A stretch of DNA of 64,000 nucleotides from contig DS999405.1 in assembly GCA_000158155.1 (NCBI GenBank), positions 1,601,738 through 1,665,737 on the forward strand. The letters are read 5' to 3'. Each line of letters opens with the position of its first letter. The first letter of the stretch is position 1. Source of the stretch: a gamma proteobacterium NOR5-3. Its GTDB lineage: Bacteria > Pseudomonadota > Gammaproteobacteria > Pseudomonadales > Halieaceae. The translations under genes and the position numbers were made by a program. The notes beneath the pieces were generated by a model. It was not told where the DNA came from, ran no database searches, and saw nothing but the letters and a program-made list of their open reading frames with translations. Below, piece by piece: positions 37,603-46,187 of the stretch.

Positions 37603-38285
37603 CACATCCCGGCGCGAATTTGCGTGCGGTGATTTTTGACCTCGACGGAACTCTCATTGATACCGCGGACGATTTTATCCCGGTGGTACAGCAGCTCCGC
37701 GCTGAGTGCGGCCGCCCCCCCATGGAGGCTCAGCGCATACGGGCCAGTGTCTCCAACGGTTCCCGCGCACTGGTCACGCTTGCCCTGGATATTGAAGAGG
37801 CAGCCCCCGACTTCGAGAAACATCGCCAGCGCCTGCTGACGCTCTATGGCGAAGTACTCGGTCGTCACGCGGCCCCGTACCCGGGTATCAAGGCCCTGCT
37901 GCACGAGTTTGAAAGCACGGGGATCGCCTGGGGTATCGCCACCAACAAGCCCCGGGAATACACCCTTCCGCTATTAGCCAAACTCGGCCTCACACCGGCC
38001 AGCGTCGTGTGCCCGGATGACGTCACACATGCCAAACCGCACCCAGAGAGCCTCGAAAAGGGCTGTCGCGAACTGCACTGCAAAATCAGCGAGGCGATTT
38101 ATCTGGGTGATCATCTGCGCGATATTCAGGCGGGAAAGCGCGCGGGCATGTATACCATCGCCGCTGCCTACGGTTACATCGAGGCCGGTGACAGCGCTCA
38201 AAGCTGGGGGGCTGACGCAGTAGCCCAACGCAGCGAGGACCTTTGCACACTGCTTTTTTACCCACAGGAGCAAGCCCATGCCTGA
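37599..38285 (+). CDS. mupP: HAD phosphatase, probable N-acetylmuramic acid 6-phosphate phosphatase
   Basis: This is a HAD-superfamily phosphatase of 228 residues. The nucleophile motif is VIFDLDGTLIDTADDF, motif II threonine is in GIATNKPREYTL, the lysine is in THAKPHPESLEKG, and motif IV is AIYLGDHLRDIQAGKRAG. By sequence alone it would be called phosphoglycolate phosphatase. The order gyrA...mtaD-ubiG-(this)-yciK matches Pseudomonas, where this gene is mupP, a step in the MurNAc recycling route that affects fosfomycin tolerance. GTG start at 37599 overlaps ubiG; its 3' end overlaps the next gene by 8 bases. Confidence 0.85.
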   Translation: MTHPGANLRAVIFDLDGTLIDTADDFIPVVQQLRAECGRPPMEAQRIRASVSNGSRALVTLALDIEEAAPDFEKHRQRLLTLYGEVLGRHAAPYPGIKALLHEFESTGIAWGIATNKPREYTLPLLAKLGLTPASVVCPDDVTHAKPHPESLEKGCRELHCKISEAIYLGDHLRDIQAGKRAGMYTIAAAYGYIEAGDSAQSWGADAVAQRSEDLCTLLFYPQEQAHA

Positions 38286-39051
38286 GCAAGAAAAGGTTGG
38301 AATAGGCATTCCCCCCGACTACGAATCAGCACCCGATGCGCTAGAGGGAAAAACCATACTCGTTACCGGGGCCAGCGATGGTATCGGTCGGGCGGCGGCG
38401 CTGAGCTTTGCAGCCCACGGCGCCACCGTGGTTTTGCTGGCAAGGAACGTCGAAAAACTCGAAGCTGTCTATGACCTGATTGAAGCTGCAGGAGGACCCC
38501 AGCCTGCGGCTATTCCTTTTGATCTATCCCAGGATAATGAAGAAGCTTTTATAGAACTGGCCCGGGTGATAGACGAGCAATTGGGTAAGCTCGACGGGCT
38601 GCTATTGAATGCCAGCATGCTCGGCCAACGTCGAGCCCTGGAACAATCGGCATGGAACGACTGGCGGGATGTGCTGCAGCTGAATGTTCACAGCCAGTTT
38701 CTCACGGCGAAGTGCCTGATGCCGCTGCTGCGGGAAGCACCAAAAGCCTCAGTGGTTTTCACGTCTTCAGGTGTGGGACGCACTGGCCGGGCCTACTGGG
38801 GCGCTTACGCCGTGTCCAAATTTGCGACCGAGGGCATGATGCAGGTGCTGGCCAGCGAAACCGAGAACACCAGCAACATACGCGTCAATTGCATCAACCC
38901 GGGAGCCACCAACACCGCCATGCGTCGCGCCGCCTACCCGGCGGAAGAGCCGGGCAGCAACCCCTCACCAGAGCACATTATGCGCAGCTACCTGTACCTG
39001 ATGGATGACGCCAGCGAAGGCAAAACGGGCTACAGCTTTAACGCGCAGTAG
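38278..39051 (+). CDS. yciK: Short-chain dehydrogenase, YciK family
   Basis: This is a 257-residue classical short-chain dehydrogenase. The cofactor motif is VTGASDGIGRAAALSFAAHGATVVLLARN and the structural motif is LDGLLLNASMLG. The catalytic residues are the serine in VVFTSSGVGRTGR and Tyr-x3-Lys in WGAYAVSKFATEGM. The N-terminal extension before the Rossmann fold fits YciK. The substrate is unknown. It is translationally coupled to the phosphatase gene and converges on rluB with a 19-base gap. Confidence 0.92.
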   Translation: MPEQEKVGIGIPPDYESAPDALEGKTILVTGASDGIGRAAALSFAAHGATVVLLARNVEKLEAVYDLIEAAGGPQPAAIPFDLSQDNEEAFIELARVIDEQLGKLDGLLLNASMLGQRRALEQSAWNDWRDVLQLNVHSQFLTAKCLMPLLREAPKASVVFTSSGVGRTGRAYWGAYAVSKFATEGMMQVLASETENTSNIRVNCINPGATNTAMRRAAYPAEEPGSNPSPEHIMRSYLYLMDDASEGKTGYSFNAQ

Positions 39052-39070
39052 AAACGCCGCGGGGCGCCGA

Positions 39071-40054
39071 CTAGTCGCGGGTTCGGCGCTTGTTCTTTGG
39101 CGCCGAGGTGCTCTTTGAGCCCGGCTTGCGGCCTTTGCCTGACTTCTCTTTGCGCGCATCCCGGCTGCCGAAGTCATCCTTGGCGTGCTTGTTACCCCGG
39201 ACCCGACCGCGCTTGCCTTCCATACGCTTGTGCTTGTTGCGGTCTTCCCGCGAGGGCGGCTCCACGTCTTTGGCTGGCATGCCAGCCATGCGATAGAGAC
39301 CGTTAATTTCGTTGCTTGCAAGCTCCTGATACTGACCTTTTTTGACCTTGGACGGCACAAACAAATCGCCGTAACGCACGCGCTTGAGACGCGACACAGT
39401 CAGGCCCTGGGACTCCCACAGGCGCCGGACTTCTCGGTTGCGGCCCTCCATCAGGACAACGTAATACCAGGCGTTAATACCATCGCCACCACCGGATTGA
39501 ATGTCGGTGAATCGAGCCACGCCATCTTCGAGCATCACGCCCTCAAGCATGGCGCTAATGTTCTCCTCGGTAACATCACCCATGACCCGCACCATATACT
39601 CGCGCTCGATGTTCGCGCTGGGGTGCATCAGGGCATTAGCGAGTTCGCCATCCGTGGTAAACAGCAGCAATCCTGAGGTGTTGTAGTCCAGACGGCCAAT
39701 GGATATCCAGCGCCCGGATTTCACTTTGGGCAGCCGCTCAAAGACAGTGCGGCGGCCTTCCGGATCTTTGCGTGAGCAAACCTCTCCCGTTGGCTTGTGG
39801 TACAGCAGGCAGCGGGTTTTCTCTCCATCACCTGCAGCCAGCGGGCGGCCATCAACCTCAATACGCTGCCCGGCAACGACGCGGTCGCCCAAACTGGCGG
39901 GCTTGCCATCAATGGTGACGCGATCCTGCTCTATCCAGCGTTCCATCTCCCGTCGCGACCCCAGACCCGAGCGCGCCAGTACCTTTTGAAGCTTCTCGCC
40001 ATCTTTGGGGGCGGGGCTGCTTGTCCCCTCTGGAGATTTATCAGCCTTGGCCAT
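39071..40054 (-). CDS. rluB: 23S rRNA pseudouridine synthase RluB
   Basis: This enzyme forms pseudouridine 2605 of 23S rRNA. It has 327 residues. An S4 RNA-binding domain (KLQKVLARSGLGSRREMERWIEQDRVTID by position) is followed by the catalytic domain. The conserved aspartate is in ISIGRLDYNTSGLLLFTTDG. The RluB/E/F signature is also present in NREVRRLWESQGLTVSRLKRVRYG. The last 60 residues are a Lys/Arg/Gly-rich disordered tail. Its start overlaps the end of scpB by 14 bases. Confidence 0.95.
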   Translation of the reverse strand: MAKADKSPEGTSSPAPKDGEKLQKVLARSGLGSRREMERWIEQDRVTIDGKPASLGDRVVAGQRIEVDGRPLAAGDGEKTRCLLYHKPTGEVCSRKDPEGRRTVFERLPKVKSGRWISIGRLDYNTSGLLLFTTDGELANALMHPSANIEREYMVRVMGDVTEENISAMLEGVMLEDGVARFTDIQSGGGDGINAWYYVVLMEGRNREVRRLWESQGLTVSRLKRVRYGDLFVPSKVKKGQYQELASNEINGLYRMAGMPAKDVEPPSREDRNKHKRMEGKRGRVRGNKHAKDDFGSRDARKEKSGKGRKPGSKSTSAPKNKRRTRD

Positions 40055-40856
40055 GATGCGCCTGCGGTGGATTATCGGAATCTGACTCGTCCGCGGAATC
40101 CTCGGACGCGACCGGGTCTTCGTGCGATGTTATGGAGGCGCTCTCGTCGGTTTCGACGGCTTCGACGGCTTCGACGGCATCAGTGTCCACGCCGCCGACT
40201 TCAGTCTCTTCGCTCTCTTCACTCACAGCTTCTTCAGAGAGATCTCCCTCCTCATGCTTAACCTCGGACGCAGCATTCGCTGCCTCCGGGAGCGGCTCGC
40301 TGAAGCCCAGTTCGGCATTCAAGGTTTCCAGGTCTCGAATATCTGCCAGCGCGGGCAGCTGATCCAGGCTTTTAAGACTGAAGTAATCCAGGAAGTCCCG
40401 CGTCGTAGCGTACATAGACGGCCGACCGGGCACATCACGATGCCCGACCACGCGAATCCATTCGCGCTCGTGCAGAGTACGAATAATGTTCGTGCTCACC
40501 GCCACGCCGCGGATTTCTTCAATTTCGCCGCGGGTAATAGGTTGTCGATAGGCCACCAGCGCCAGCGTTTCCAGAAGCGCCCGGGAATACTTCTGGGGAC
40601 GCTCCTGCCAGAGGCGGCTGACCCAGGGACTCATCTGCTCCCGCACCTGAAAGCGGAAACCGCTGGCAACATCCACAAGCTCATAACCGCGACCCTCGCA
40701 GCGCTCGCGAACCTCATCCAGTGCGGCGCGAATATCATCGTTTGCCGGGCGCTCATGCTCTTCAAACAAGGCTCCCAGCTGGGCCACGCTCAGCGGCTTA
40801 CCCGCAGCGAGCAAGGCCGCTTCGATAATCTGTACGAGTCCGTTGCTATCACTCAT
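40041..40856 (-). CDS. scpB: Segregation and condensation protein B
   Basis: This is the kleisin-associated winged-helix subunit of the SMC-ScpAB condensin. The first 180 residues carry the conserved fold (QIIEAALLAAGKPLSVAQLGALF, ALLETLALVAYRQPITRGEIEEIRGV, RPSMYATTRDFLDYF by position). From about residue 195 the protein is a long Asp/Glu/Ser-rich tail with a small repeat (AVEAVEAVE) coded by repeated 9-base units at 40148-40180. The gene overlaps scpA by four bases and rluB by 14. No smc gene is in the window. Confidence 0.95.
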   Translation of the reverse strand: MSDSNGLVQIIEAALLAAGKPLSVAQLGALFEEHERPANDDIRAALDEVRERCEGRGYELVDVASGFRFQVREQMSPWVSRLWQERPQKYSRALLETLALVAYRQPITRGEIEEIRGVAVSTNIIRTLHEREWIRVVGHRDVPGRPSMYATTRDFLDYFSLKSLDQLPALADIRDLETLNAELGFSEPLPEAANAASEVKHEEGDLSEEAVSEESEETEVGGVDTDAVEAVEAVETDESASITSHEDPVASEDSADESDSDNPPQAHHGQG

Positions 40857-41698
40857 TCGGCACGCCCCTTGACATGAATTGGGCCAAAACTCTCTGTCTG
40901 TACGATCTCAACCAGCGACTCCTTGATGAGCTCCATAATGGCCAGAAAGGTCACCACAACGCCCAGCTTGCCCTCTTCCGCCGAAAACAATGAGACGAAA
41001 GGCACAAACTGCTTACCCTGAAGCCTCTCAAGCACCTGGGACATCCGCTCCCGAGTAGAGAGCGCTTCGCGCTGCACCTGGTGACTCTCGTACATCTGTG
41101 CACGTTTGAGCACGTCAGACAGCACCAACAGCAGCTCGCGCATATCAACATCAGGCTCGGGCCGCTCCTTCTCTACCGGCGGCGGTGCGGCCGTTGCTAT
41201 CCAGGTATCGCGCTCCATGCGCGGCAGCTCTTCTATATCTTCCGCCGCTTTTTTGAAGCGTTCGTACTCCTGCAGCCGACGAATCAACTGCGCTCGTGGA
41301 TCTTCTTCCTCGTCTTCTTCGGTTTTGGCCCGGGGCAACAACATGCGGGACTTGATCTCAGCGAGCATGGCGGCCATGAGCAGATACTCCGCCGCGAGTT
41401 CGAACTGCATCGCGTCCATGAGATCGACGTAATGCATGTACTGCTCGGTGATTCGAGAAACATCGATTTCAAGAATATCGAGGTTTTGCCGACGGATCAG
41501 ATACAGCAGCAGATCCAGAGGCCCTTCAAAGGCCTCCAAAAATACCTCGAGAGCCTGCGGGGGAATATACAAATCCTTGGGCAGCTCGGTTACAGCTTTG
41601 CCCATGACCACCGCAAAGGGCATCTCCCCCTGGGTAGGCAGCTCCGGCCCTGTCAGCGTGACCGTCCGGTCCGTCAATTTTTGATTTTCGTTAGTCAC
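40853..41698 (-). CDS. scpA: Segregation and condensation protein A
   Basis: This is the kleisin subunit of the SMC-ScpAB complex. It has 281 residues from the GTG at 41698. The N-terminal SMC-binding region is VFLEAFEGPLDLLLYLIRRQNLDILEIDVSRITEQYMHYV, and the C-terminal winged helix is VVTFLAIMELIKESLVEIVQTESFGPIHV (both by position). The segment MLLPRAKTEEDEEEDPR is typical of gammaproteobacterial ScpA. A longer frame begins at TTG 41713. A TATACT promoter-like element at 41724-41729 lies about 26 bases upstream of the GTG, leaving a short leader. Confidence 0.93.
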   Translation of the reverse strand: MTNENQKLTDRTVTLTGPELPTQGEMPFAVVMGKAVTELPKDLYIPPQALEVFLEAFEGPLDLLLYLIRRQNLDILEIDVSRITEQYMHYVDLMDAMQFELAAEYLLMAAMLAEIKSRMLLPRAKTEEDEEEDPRAQLIRRLQEYERFKKAAEDIEELPRMERDTWIATAAPPPVEKERPEPDVDMRELLLVLSDVLKRAQMYESHQVQREALSTRERMSQVLERLQGKQFVPFVSLFSAEEGKLGVVVTFLAIMELIKESLVEIVQTESFGPIHVKGRAE

Positions 41699-41720
41699 AG
41701 AAGCACCGATCAATAATGAG

Positions 41721-41732
41721 GCGAGTATACCT
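41721..41732 (-). promoter_or_regulatory. Possible -10 region of scpA
   Basis: On the minus strand AGGTATACTCGC contains TATACT and is identical to the 12 bases at the presumed gyrA -10 (35392-35403). It overlaps the 3' end of the YciO-like gene. No convincing -35 is visible. Confidence 0.35.
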
Positions 41733-42358
41733 CAGGCGGGCTCAAAGGGCGTCGGATCGCCCTTACCAGCGCGCAGCAACATAGGCTTTTCATCAGCGAG
41801 GTCCACTACCGTCGTCGCCTCCATGCCGCAGTATCCACCGTCCACCACCAGATCCACCTCATGTTCCAGCAACTCGCGAATTTCGTAGGGGTCAATGAGG
41901 GGCAGCTCATCTCCGGGCATAATGAGAGAAACGCTCATCAGAGGCTCTCCCAGGTCTCCCAGAAGGGCCTGGGTAATTGCGTTGTCCGGCACTCGCAGCC
42001 CGATGGTGCGGCGTTTTGACTGCATCAATCGCCGGGGGACTTCGGTGGTCGCCTTGAGAATGAAGGTGTAGGGGCCCGGCGTGTATTGCTTGAGAAGCCG
42101 GTACACCACGTTGTCCACCCGGGCATAGGTCGCTATTTCGGAGAGATCGCGACACACCAGGGTAAAATTGTGGCGATCGTCAAGCTTGCGGATGCGACGA
42201 ATACGGTCCAGCGCTGCCTTATCTCCGATATGGCAACCCAGGGCATAGGCCGAGTCCGTGGGGTACACAATTACGCCGCCGCCACGCACGATGTCGGCCG
42301 CCTGGCGAACCAGGCGAGCCTGAGGATTGTCCGGGTGTATCTGGAAGAACTGACTCAT
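41732..42358 (-). CDS. yciO: L-threonylcarbamoyladenylate synthase family, YciO-like
   Basis: This is a 208-residue Sua5/YciO/YrdC-domain protein. Members make threonylcarbamoyl-AMP for the t6A37 tRNA modification, though the role of the YciO subgroup is less clear. Visible features: GGGVIVYPTDSAYALGCHIGDKAALDRIRRIRK by position and the nucleotide and carbonate site around HNFTLVCRDLSEIATYARV. Others are PGPYTFILKATTEVPRRL and RTIGLRVPDNAITQALL. The C-terminal Sua5 domain is absent. It lies upstream of scpA, 33 bases away, in the order seen in Pseudomonas. Confidence 0.9.
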   Translation of the reverse strand: MSQFFQIHPDNPQARLVRQAADIVRGGGVIVYPTDSAYALGCHIGDKAALDRIRRIRKLDDRHNFTLVCRDLSEIATYARVDNVVYRLLKQYTPGPYTFILKATTEVPRRLMQSKRRTIGLRVPDNAITQALLGDLGEPLMSVSLIMPGDELPLIDPYEIRELLEHEVDLVVDGGYCGMEATTVVDLADEKPMLLRAGKGDPTPFEPA

Positions 42359-42455
42359 GGAAGTCCGCTCCGCGCTGACCTGTGAATTGTTTTACAATGC
42401 GGCCCTTTTTGAACCGCGCGGCATTCTAGCACTGCCGGGCGCTCTGGCGATTAGT

Positions 42456-43055
42456 ATGAAACAACTCCTGGAATTTATTCCCATAGCTTTGTTCTTCGTG
42501 GTCTATCAGCTGGACGGGGAGACTTTGCGCCTGGGCAACTGGCAGCATGAGTTCGATGGAATTTTTAGCGCGACCACCGTGCTGATCGTCGCCACAGCCC
42601 TGCAGGTGCTCATATCGCGCATTGCCAGCGGCTATTGGGACAAGCGCGGTCTCTGGACTTTTCTAGCGGTGGGTATTTTTGGAGGTGCCACACTCATACT
42701 GCGCGATCAGACCTTCATTCAATGGAAACCCACCATATTCAACTGGGCACTGGCCATCGCTTTTGGTCTCTTCCACTTAATTGGTGAGCGCAATCTACTG
42801 GAGCGCACTCTGGGGGCCCAGCTGGAACTTCCAAAGCCTGTATGGGCACGACTCAATCTTTTATGGATCAGCAACTTTCTCATCGTCGGAGCACTCAATC
42901 TGTACGTGGCCTATGGTTACAGCGAGTCCACCTGGGTTAGTTACAAACTGTACTCAGCCATTGGTTTCACGCTGCTGCTCACGATACTGACGGCACTCTT
43001 GGTAAGCCCGCACCTGCAGGAAGCCGAAGCCGCAACTGATGCGGATAATGATTAA
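42456..43055 (+). CDS. yciB: Inner membrane-spanning protein YciB (septation protein A)
   Basis: This is a five-helix inner-membrane protein of 199 residues. The family start MKQLLEFIPIALFFVVYQ and the segments FIQWKPTIFNWALAIAFG and LIGERNLLERTLGAQLELP match YciB/IspA. It is thought to help envelope and cell-division machinery, and it associates with elongation and division proteins in E. coli. The ATG at 42456 is set by family similarity; the frame is open to 42357. It is the first gene of a plus-strand run with yciI and the SH3 protein. Confidence 0.94.
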   Translation: MKQLLEFIPIALFFVVYQLDGETLRLGNWQHEFDGIFSATTVLIVATALQVLISRIASGYWDKRGLWTFLAVGIFGGATLILRDQTFIQWKPTIFNWALAIAFGLFHLIGERNLLERTLGAQLELPKPVWARLNLLWISNFLIVGALNLYVAYGYSESTWVSYKLYSAIGFTLLLTILTALLVSPHLQEAEAATDADND

Positions 43056-43075
43056 CTAAAGTCATCGAGAGATTT

Positions 43076-43375
43076 ATGTATTACGCCATATTCGGATACG
43101 ACGTCCCCCATAGCCTGCCCCAGCGCAAGGCGGTTCGCGAGCAGCATTTGGCTCGTGTACAGGAACTGGCCAATGAGGGCCGCGTGCTTGTCGGCGGCCC
43201 CCATCCGGCCATCGACAGCGAGGATCCCGGCGAGAGCGGTTTTACCGGCAGCCTGATTATCGCCGAGTTTCCGTCACTGGCAGATGCCGAGCACTGGATC
43301 AGCGAGGACCCGTACACCACCACCGGCGTGTTTTCTCACGTTGAAGTGAAGCCTTTTAAAATAGTTATCCCCTGA
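43076..43375 (+). CDS. yciI: YciI-family protein
   Basis: This is a 99-residue small alpha/beta protein of the YciI/YCII family (ferredoxin-like dimer). Family segments are YYAIFGYDVPHSLPQRKAVREQHLARV by position, the conserved histidine in VLVGGPHPAIDSEDPG, and AEHWISEDPYTTTGVFSHVEVKPF. Members resemble muconolactone isomerases but few have known activity. It lies 20 bases after yciB, an arrangement shared with many gammaproteobacteria. Confidence 0.92.
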   Translation: MYYAIFGYDVPHSLPQRKAVREQHLARVQELANEGRVLVGGPHPAIDSEDPGESGFTGSLIIAEFPSLADAEHWISEDPYTTTGVFSHVEVKPFKIVIP

Positions 43376-43416
43376 ACAACGCCATGCGTATCCCTATCGT
43401 TAAACGAGGAATGTCC

Positions 43417-44082
43417 GTGATTCGTCTTATATTGATAATGCTGCTAAGCGCGAGCTCTGTCGCCCTGGCTCAGGAATCTCGCTATATCAGTGACGAGGTG
43501 TTCGTAGTGCTACATGCCGGGCCCGGCTCCAACTATCGCTGGCTGGGAAAACTCATACCCGGAACACAGCTGGTCGAGAAGCGTCGCTCCACCGATGGAA
43601 ACTGGGCCGAGGTCGCGACATCGCGAGGTACCGAAGGCTGGGTGCAGGCGGAGTATCTGTCCACAGAGCCCCCTGCACAGGTGCGACTCCCGGCTGTTGT
43701 CCGTCAACTAGAAGAGGCCCAACAGGAATCGGCAGCCTTGCGCAGCAGCCTGGCGGAACTTCGCGCGAGTCAGAGCGAAATCACTGCGCAGCTCACCAAA
43801 AGTAACGCCGATTTACAGCAGGTGAGTGAAGAACTTGCCCAGCTGCGCCAGATATCAGGTAGCGCTGTGGAGACCGCTGAAAACAATCGTCAGCTTGTAG
43901 AGGAGTCAGCGACCATGCGGACGACGCTCGACACCCTCGAAGCAGATAACCAACGTCTTCAGGAGCGGGTGCGAAGCAGCGCATTCATGGATGGTGCATT
44001 TGCGGTGTTCCTGGGCGTCATCATCACTTTGGTGGTGCCCCGCCTGTGGCCCAAGCGCAAAAACAGTTCAAGCTGGGCCTGA
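43417..44082 (+). CDS. SH3 domain protein with C-terminal membrane anchor (TIGR04211 type)
   Basis: This is an envelope protein with a signal peptide (IRLILIMLLSASSVALA), a bacterial SH3 domain from about residue 20 to 85 (YISDEVFVVLHAGPGSNYRWLGKL by position) and a coiled coil of about 90 residues. A single membrane helix near the end (GAFAVFLGVIITLVVPRLW) is followed by a basic tail. This layout matches YgiM and TIGR04211 proteins. Role unknown, probably cell-wall related. GAGGA lies six bases before the GTG at 43417; in-frame ATGs at 43384 and 43411 are alternatives. Confidence 0.85.
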   Translation: MIRLILIMLLSASSVALAQESRYISDEVFVVLHAGPGSNYRWLGKLIPGTQLVEKRRSTDGNWAEVATSRGTEGWVQAEYLSTEPPAQVRLPAVVRQLEEAQQESAALRSSLAELRASQSEITAQLTKSNADLQQVSEELAQLRQISGSAVETAENNRQLVEESATMRTTLDTLEADNQRLQERVRSSAFMDGAFAVFLGVIITLVVPRLWPKRKNSSSWA

Positions 44083-44119
44083 GACCGCCTTGCACACGCC
44101 ACCAGACAGGAGATATACC

Positions 44120-44722
44120 ATGCATCCACTTACCCGCTTCCTAAGCGCAGCACTAAGCGCCTTGCTTCTCGGCGCGTTGAGCAGCTCGGCGCTGGGCCAG
44201 TCATCGTCACCTACGCCGCTCCCTAATCCGCAGGTCACCATCACCACCAACGTTGGCGCCATCAGCGTGCGCCTGTTTCGCGACAAAGCGCCGATCACCG
44301 TTGAAAATTTCCTTGCCTATGTGGACGCGGGGTTTTACGACGGGACTATCTTTCACCGCGTCATCCCCAACTTCATGATTCAAGGTGGCGGCATGACGCC
44401 GGACATGCAGGAAAAGCCCGTGGGCGACCCCATCGTCAACGAATCAAAAAATCGTCTGCACAATGTTCGAGGGACTCTGGCCATGGCCCGAACCTCGGAT
44501 CCGGATTCGGCAACCGCACAGTGGTTTATCAACCAGCGCACCAATTTGCGACTGGACTGGCAGCCCGGCGCAGAAGGCTACACGGTGTTTGGTGAAGTGA
44601 TTGATGGCATGAGTGTCGTGGACTACATCAGTACCTCACCAACGGCGCAGATCGGCCCCCATGGCAATGTACCCATAGACCCCGTCATCATCACCAAGGT
44701 AGAGCGTAAGAGTCTGCTGTGA
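44120..44722 (+). CDS. ppiA: Periplasmic peptidyl-prolyl cis-trans isomerase (cyclophilin)
   Basis: This is an exported cyclophilin-type prolyl isomerase. It has 200 residues with a signal peptide (residues 1-26, ending SSALGQ). The fold is recognisable from VTITTNVGAISVRLFRDKAP, FYDGTIFHRVIPNFMIQGGG (catalytic Arg and Phe-Met region) and GTLAMARTSDPDSATAQWFIN. The bacterial type with a Phe at the binding pocket predicts weak cyclosporin binding. The ATG at 44120 is backed by AGGAGATATACC; the frame upstream overlaps the SH3 gene. It overlaps pdxJ by four bases. Confidence 0.92.
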   Translation: MHPLTRFLSAALSALLLGALSSSALGQSSSPTPLPNPQVTITTNVGAISVRLFRDKAPITVENFLAYVDAGFYDGTIFHRVIPNFMIQGGGMTPDMQEKPVGDPIVNESKNRLHNVRGTLAMARTSDPDSATAQWFINQRTNLRLDWQPGAEGYTVFGEVIDGMSVVDYISTSPTAQIGPHGNVPIDPVIITKVERKSLL

Positions 44723-45483
44723 TCGCTCTTTCGGTCAATCTGAATAAAATCGCCCTGATCCGGAACTCCCGGGATACCGTTATTCCCAGCGTGACCGAAC
44801 ATGCACAAATGTGCATAGATGCCGGGGCCGATGGCATCACCGTGCACCCCCGTCCGGATCAACGGCACATCCGCGCTGACGATTGCCGGGATCTGGCCGC
44901 AATGCTGAACGTTGAATTCAACATTGAAGGCAACCCCTTTGCCGGCCCCCGTGCCAGTGATCGAAAAGGCGTGAGCGATTACCCGGGGTTTATGGAACTG
45001 GTGCGGGAGCTACGCCCGGCCCAGTGCACCCTGGTACCCGATGGTGACGCCCAGCTCACCTCTGACCACGGATTCGATCTGCACCGTGACGCCGAGGCTC
45101 TGCAACCCATAGTCGCTGAGCTGCGCGAGTTAGGGGTTCGCAGCAGCCTCTTTATGGACCCCGATCCCAGCCAGATGTCCCTGGCCGCAAAGATCGGCGC
45201 CGACAGGATCGAGCTCTATACTGAGAGCTTTGCCGTCGCTGTTGCCACGGGCGATGGCGCGGCACAAAGCTACCAGCGTTTTAAGGACAGTGCAGAAGCG
45301 GCACTGGAGGCGGGCCTGGGCATTAACGCCGGTCATGATCTGAATCTGCAAAACCTGCCTTACTTTCGCGAGTTACCGGGTTTGCTGGAAGTGTCCATAG
45401 GTCACGCCCTCACCGTAGACGCTCTGAGCATGGGCATGCCTGCGGCCGTAGCGGCTTATCAGGCGGTGCTGGCGGGCCGGTGA
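44719..45483 (+). CDS. pdxJ: Pyridoxine 5'-phosphate synthase
   Basis: This enzyme closes the pyridoxine ring from 1-deoxyxylulose-5-phosphate and 3-amino-2-oxopropyl phosphate. It has 254 residues of a TIM barrel. Signatures: LSVNLNKIALIRNSRDTVIPSV by position, GADGITVHPRPDQRHIRADD, FNIEGNP, and GLGINAGHDLNLQNLPYF with the C-terminal SIGHALTVDALSMGM. Start is GTG at 44719, overlapping the cyclophilin stop; its own stop overlaps the next gene by four bases. It shares a vitamin B6 link with serC elsewhere in the window. Confidence 0.97.
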   Translation: MIALSVNLNKIALIRNSRDTVIPSVTEHAQMCIDAGADGITVHPRPDQRHIRADDCRDLAAMLNVEFNIEGNPFAGPRASDRKGVSDYPGFMELVRELRPAQCTLVPDGDAQLTSDHGFDLHRDAEALQPIVAELRELGVRSSLFMDPDPSQMSLAAKIGADRIELYTESFAVAVATGDGAAQSYQRFKDSAEAALEAGLGINAGHDLNLQNLPYFRELPGLLEVSIGHALTVDALSMGMPAAVAAYQAVLAGR

Positions 45484-46166
45484 GCGCAATAGCTGATACC
45501 CAGGATTTAGAGCCGCCCCCCTACCTTGTTCCACACAGCAAGGAGCCTGTGAGAGTTATTTATGCCGACGATGAGCTGCTGCTCATACGCAAGCCCGATC
45601 TGCTGCTGTCAGTACCGGGCCGCCACCCCCTGAATCACGACTGCATGATTACGCGCCTGCAGGAATCCTACCCCGACGCATTGGTGGTGCACCGCCTGGA
45701 TCTGGACACCTCGGGAATCATGATGGTCGCCCGGGGAAAGGCTTCCCAGGCCGCGCTGTCGCGTCTCTTTCAGGAGCGTGCGGTGGAAAAACGATATCGC
45801 GCCTGGGTCGCAGGCAATGTGGCCGCTGAGGAGGGCAAACTGGAGTACCCCATCGCTCGGGACTGGGAAAACCGACCGTTACAAAAGATCTGCGCAGAAA
45901 CCGGTAAAAAATCTCTCACCTACTTCAAGGTCCTGATGCGCAAAGAGGGTAATAGCCTGCTTGAACTCAATCCGGCCACGGGACGCACACACCAGCTGCG
46001 CATTCATTGCCGGGAAATGGGGCATCCTATTTTGGGCTGCGATATGTACGCACCTCCGGCCATACTCGGCGCCGCACCGCGGTTGATGCTGCATGCCACG
46101 CGCATCGCGTTCCGCCACCCGGGCACCGGCCGGAAGATAGTGGGGCACTGCCCCGCGCCCTTTTAA
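45480..46166 (+). CDS. RNA pseudouridine synthase, RluA family
   Basis: This is a 228-residue RluA-type pseudouridine synthase without an S4 domain. The catalytic aspartate is in VVHRLDLDTSGIMMVARG near residue 74. The RluA-family motifs are VIYADDELLLIRKPDLLLSVPG and LLELNPATGRTHQLRIHCREMGHPILGCDMY. Its size suggests an RluA homologue acting on 23S rRNA and tRNA or a TruC/RluE-like relative, but the exact target uridine cannot be assigned. It starts at GTG 45480, coupled to pdxJ. Confidence 0.92.
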   Translation: MSAIADTQDLEPPPYLVPHSKEPVRVIYADDELLLIRKPDLLLSVPGRHPLNHDCMITRLQESYPDALVVHRLDLDTSGIMMVARGKASQAALSRLFQERAVEKRYRAWVAGNVAAEEGKLEYPIARDWENRPLQKICAETGKKSLTYFKVLMRKEGNSLLELNPATGRTHQLRIHCREMGHPILGCDMYAPPAILGAAPRLMLHATRIAFRHPGTGRKIVGHCPAPF

Positions 46167-46187
46167 ACGCTATGGACAAAACGCTAT

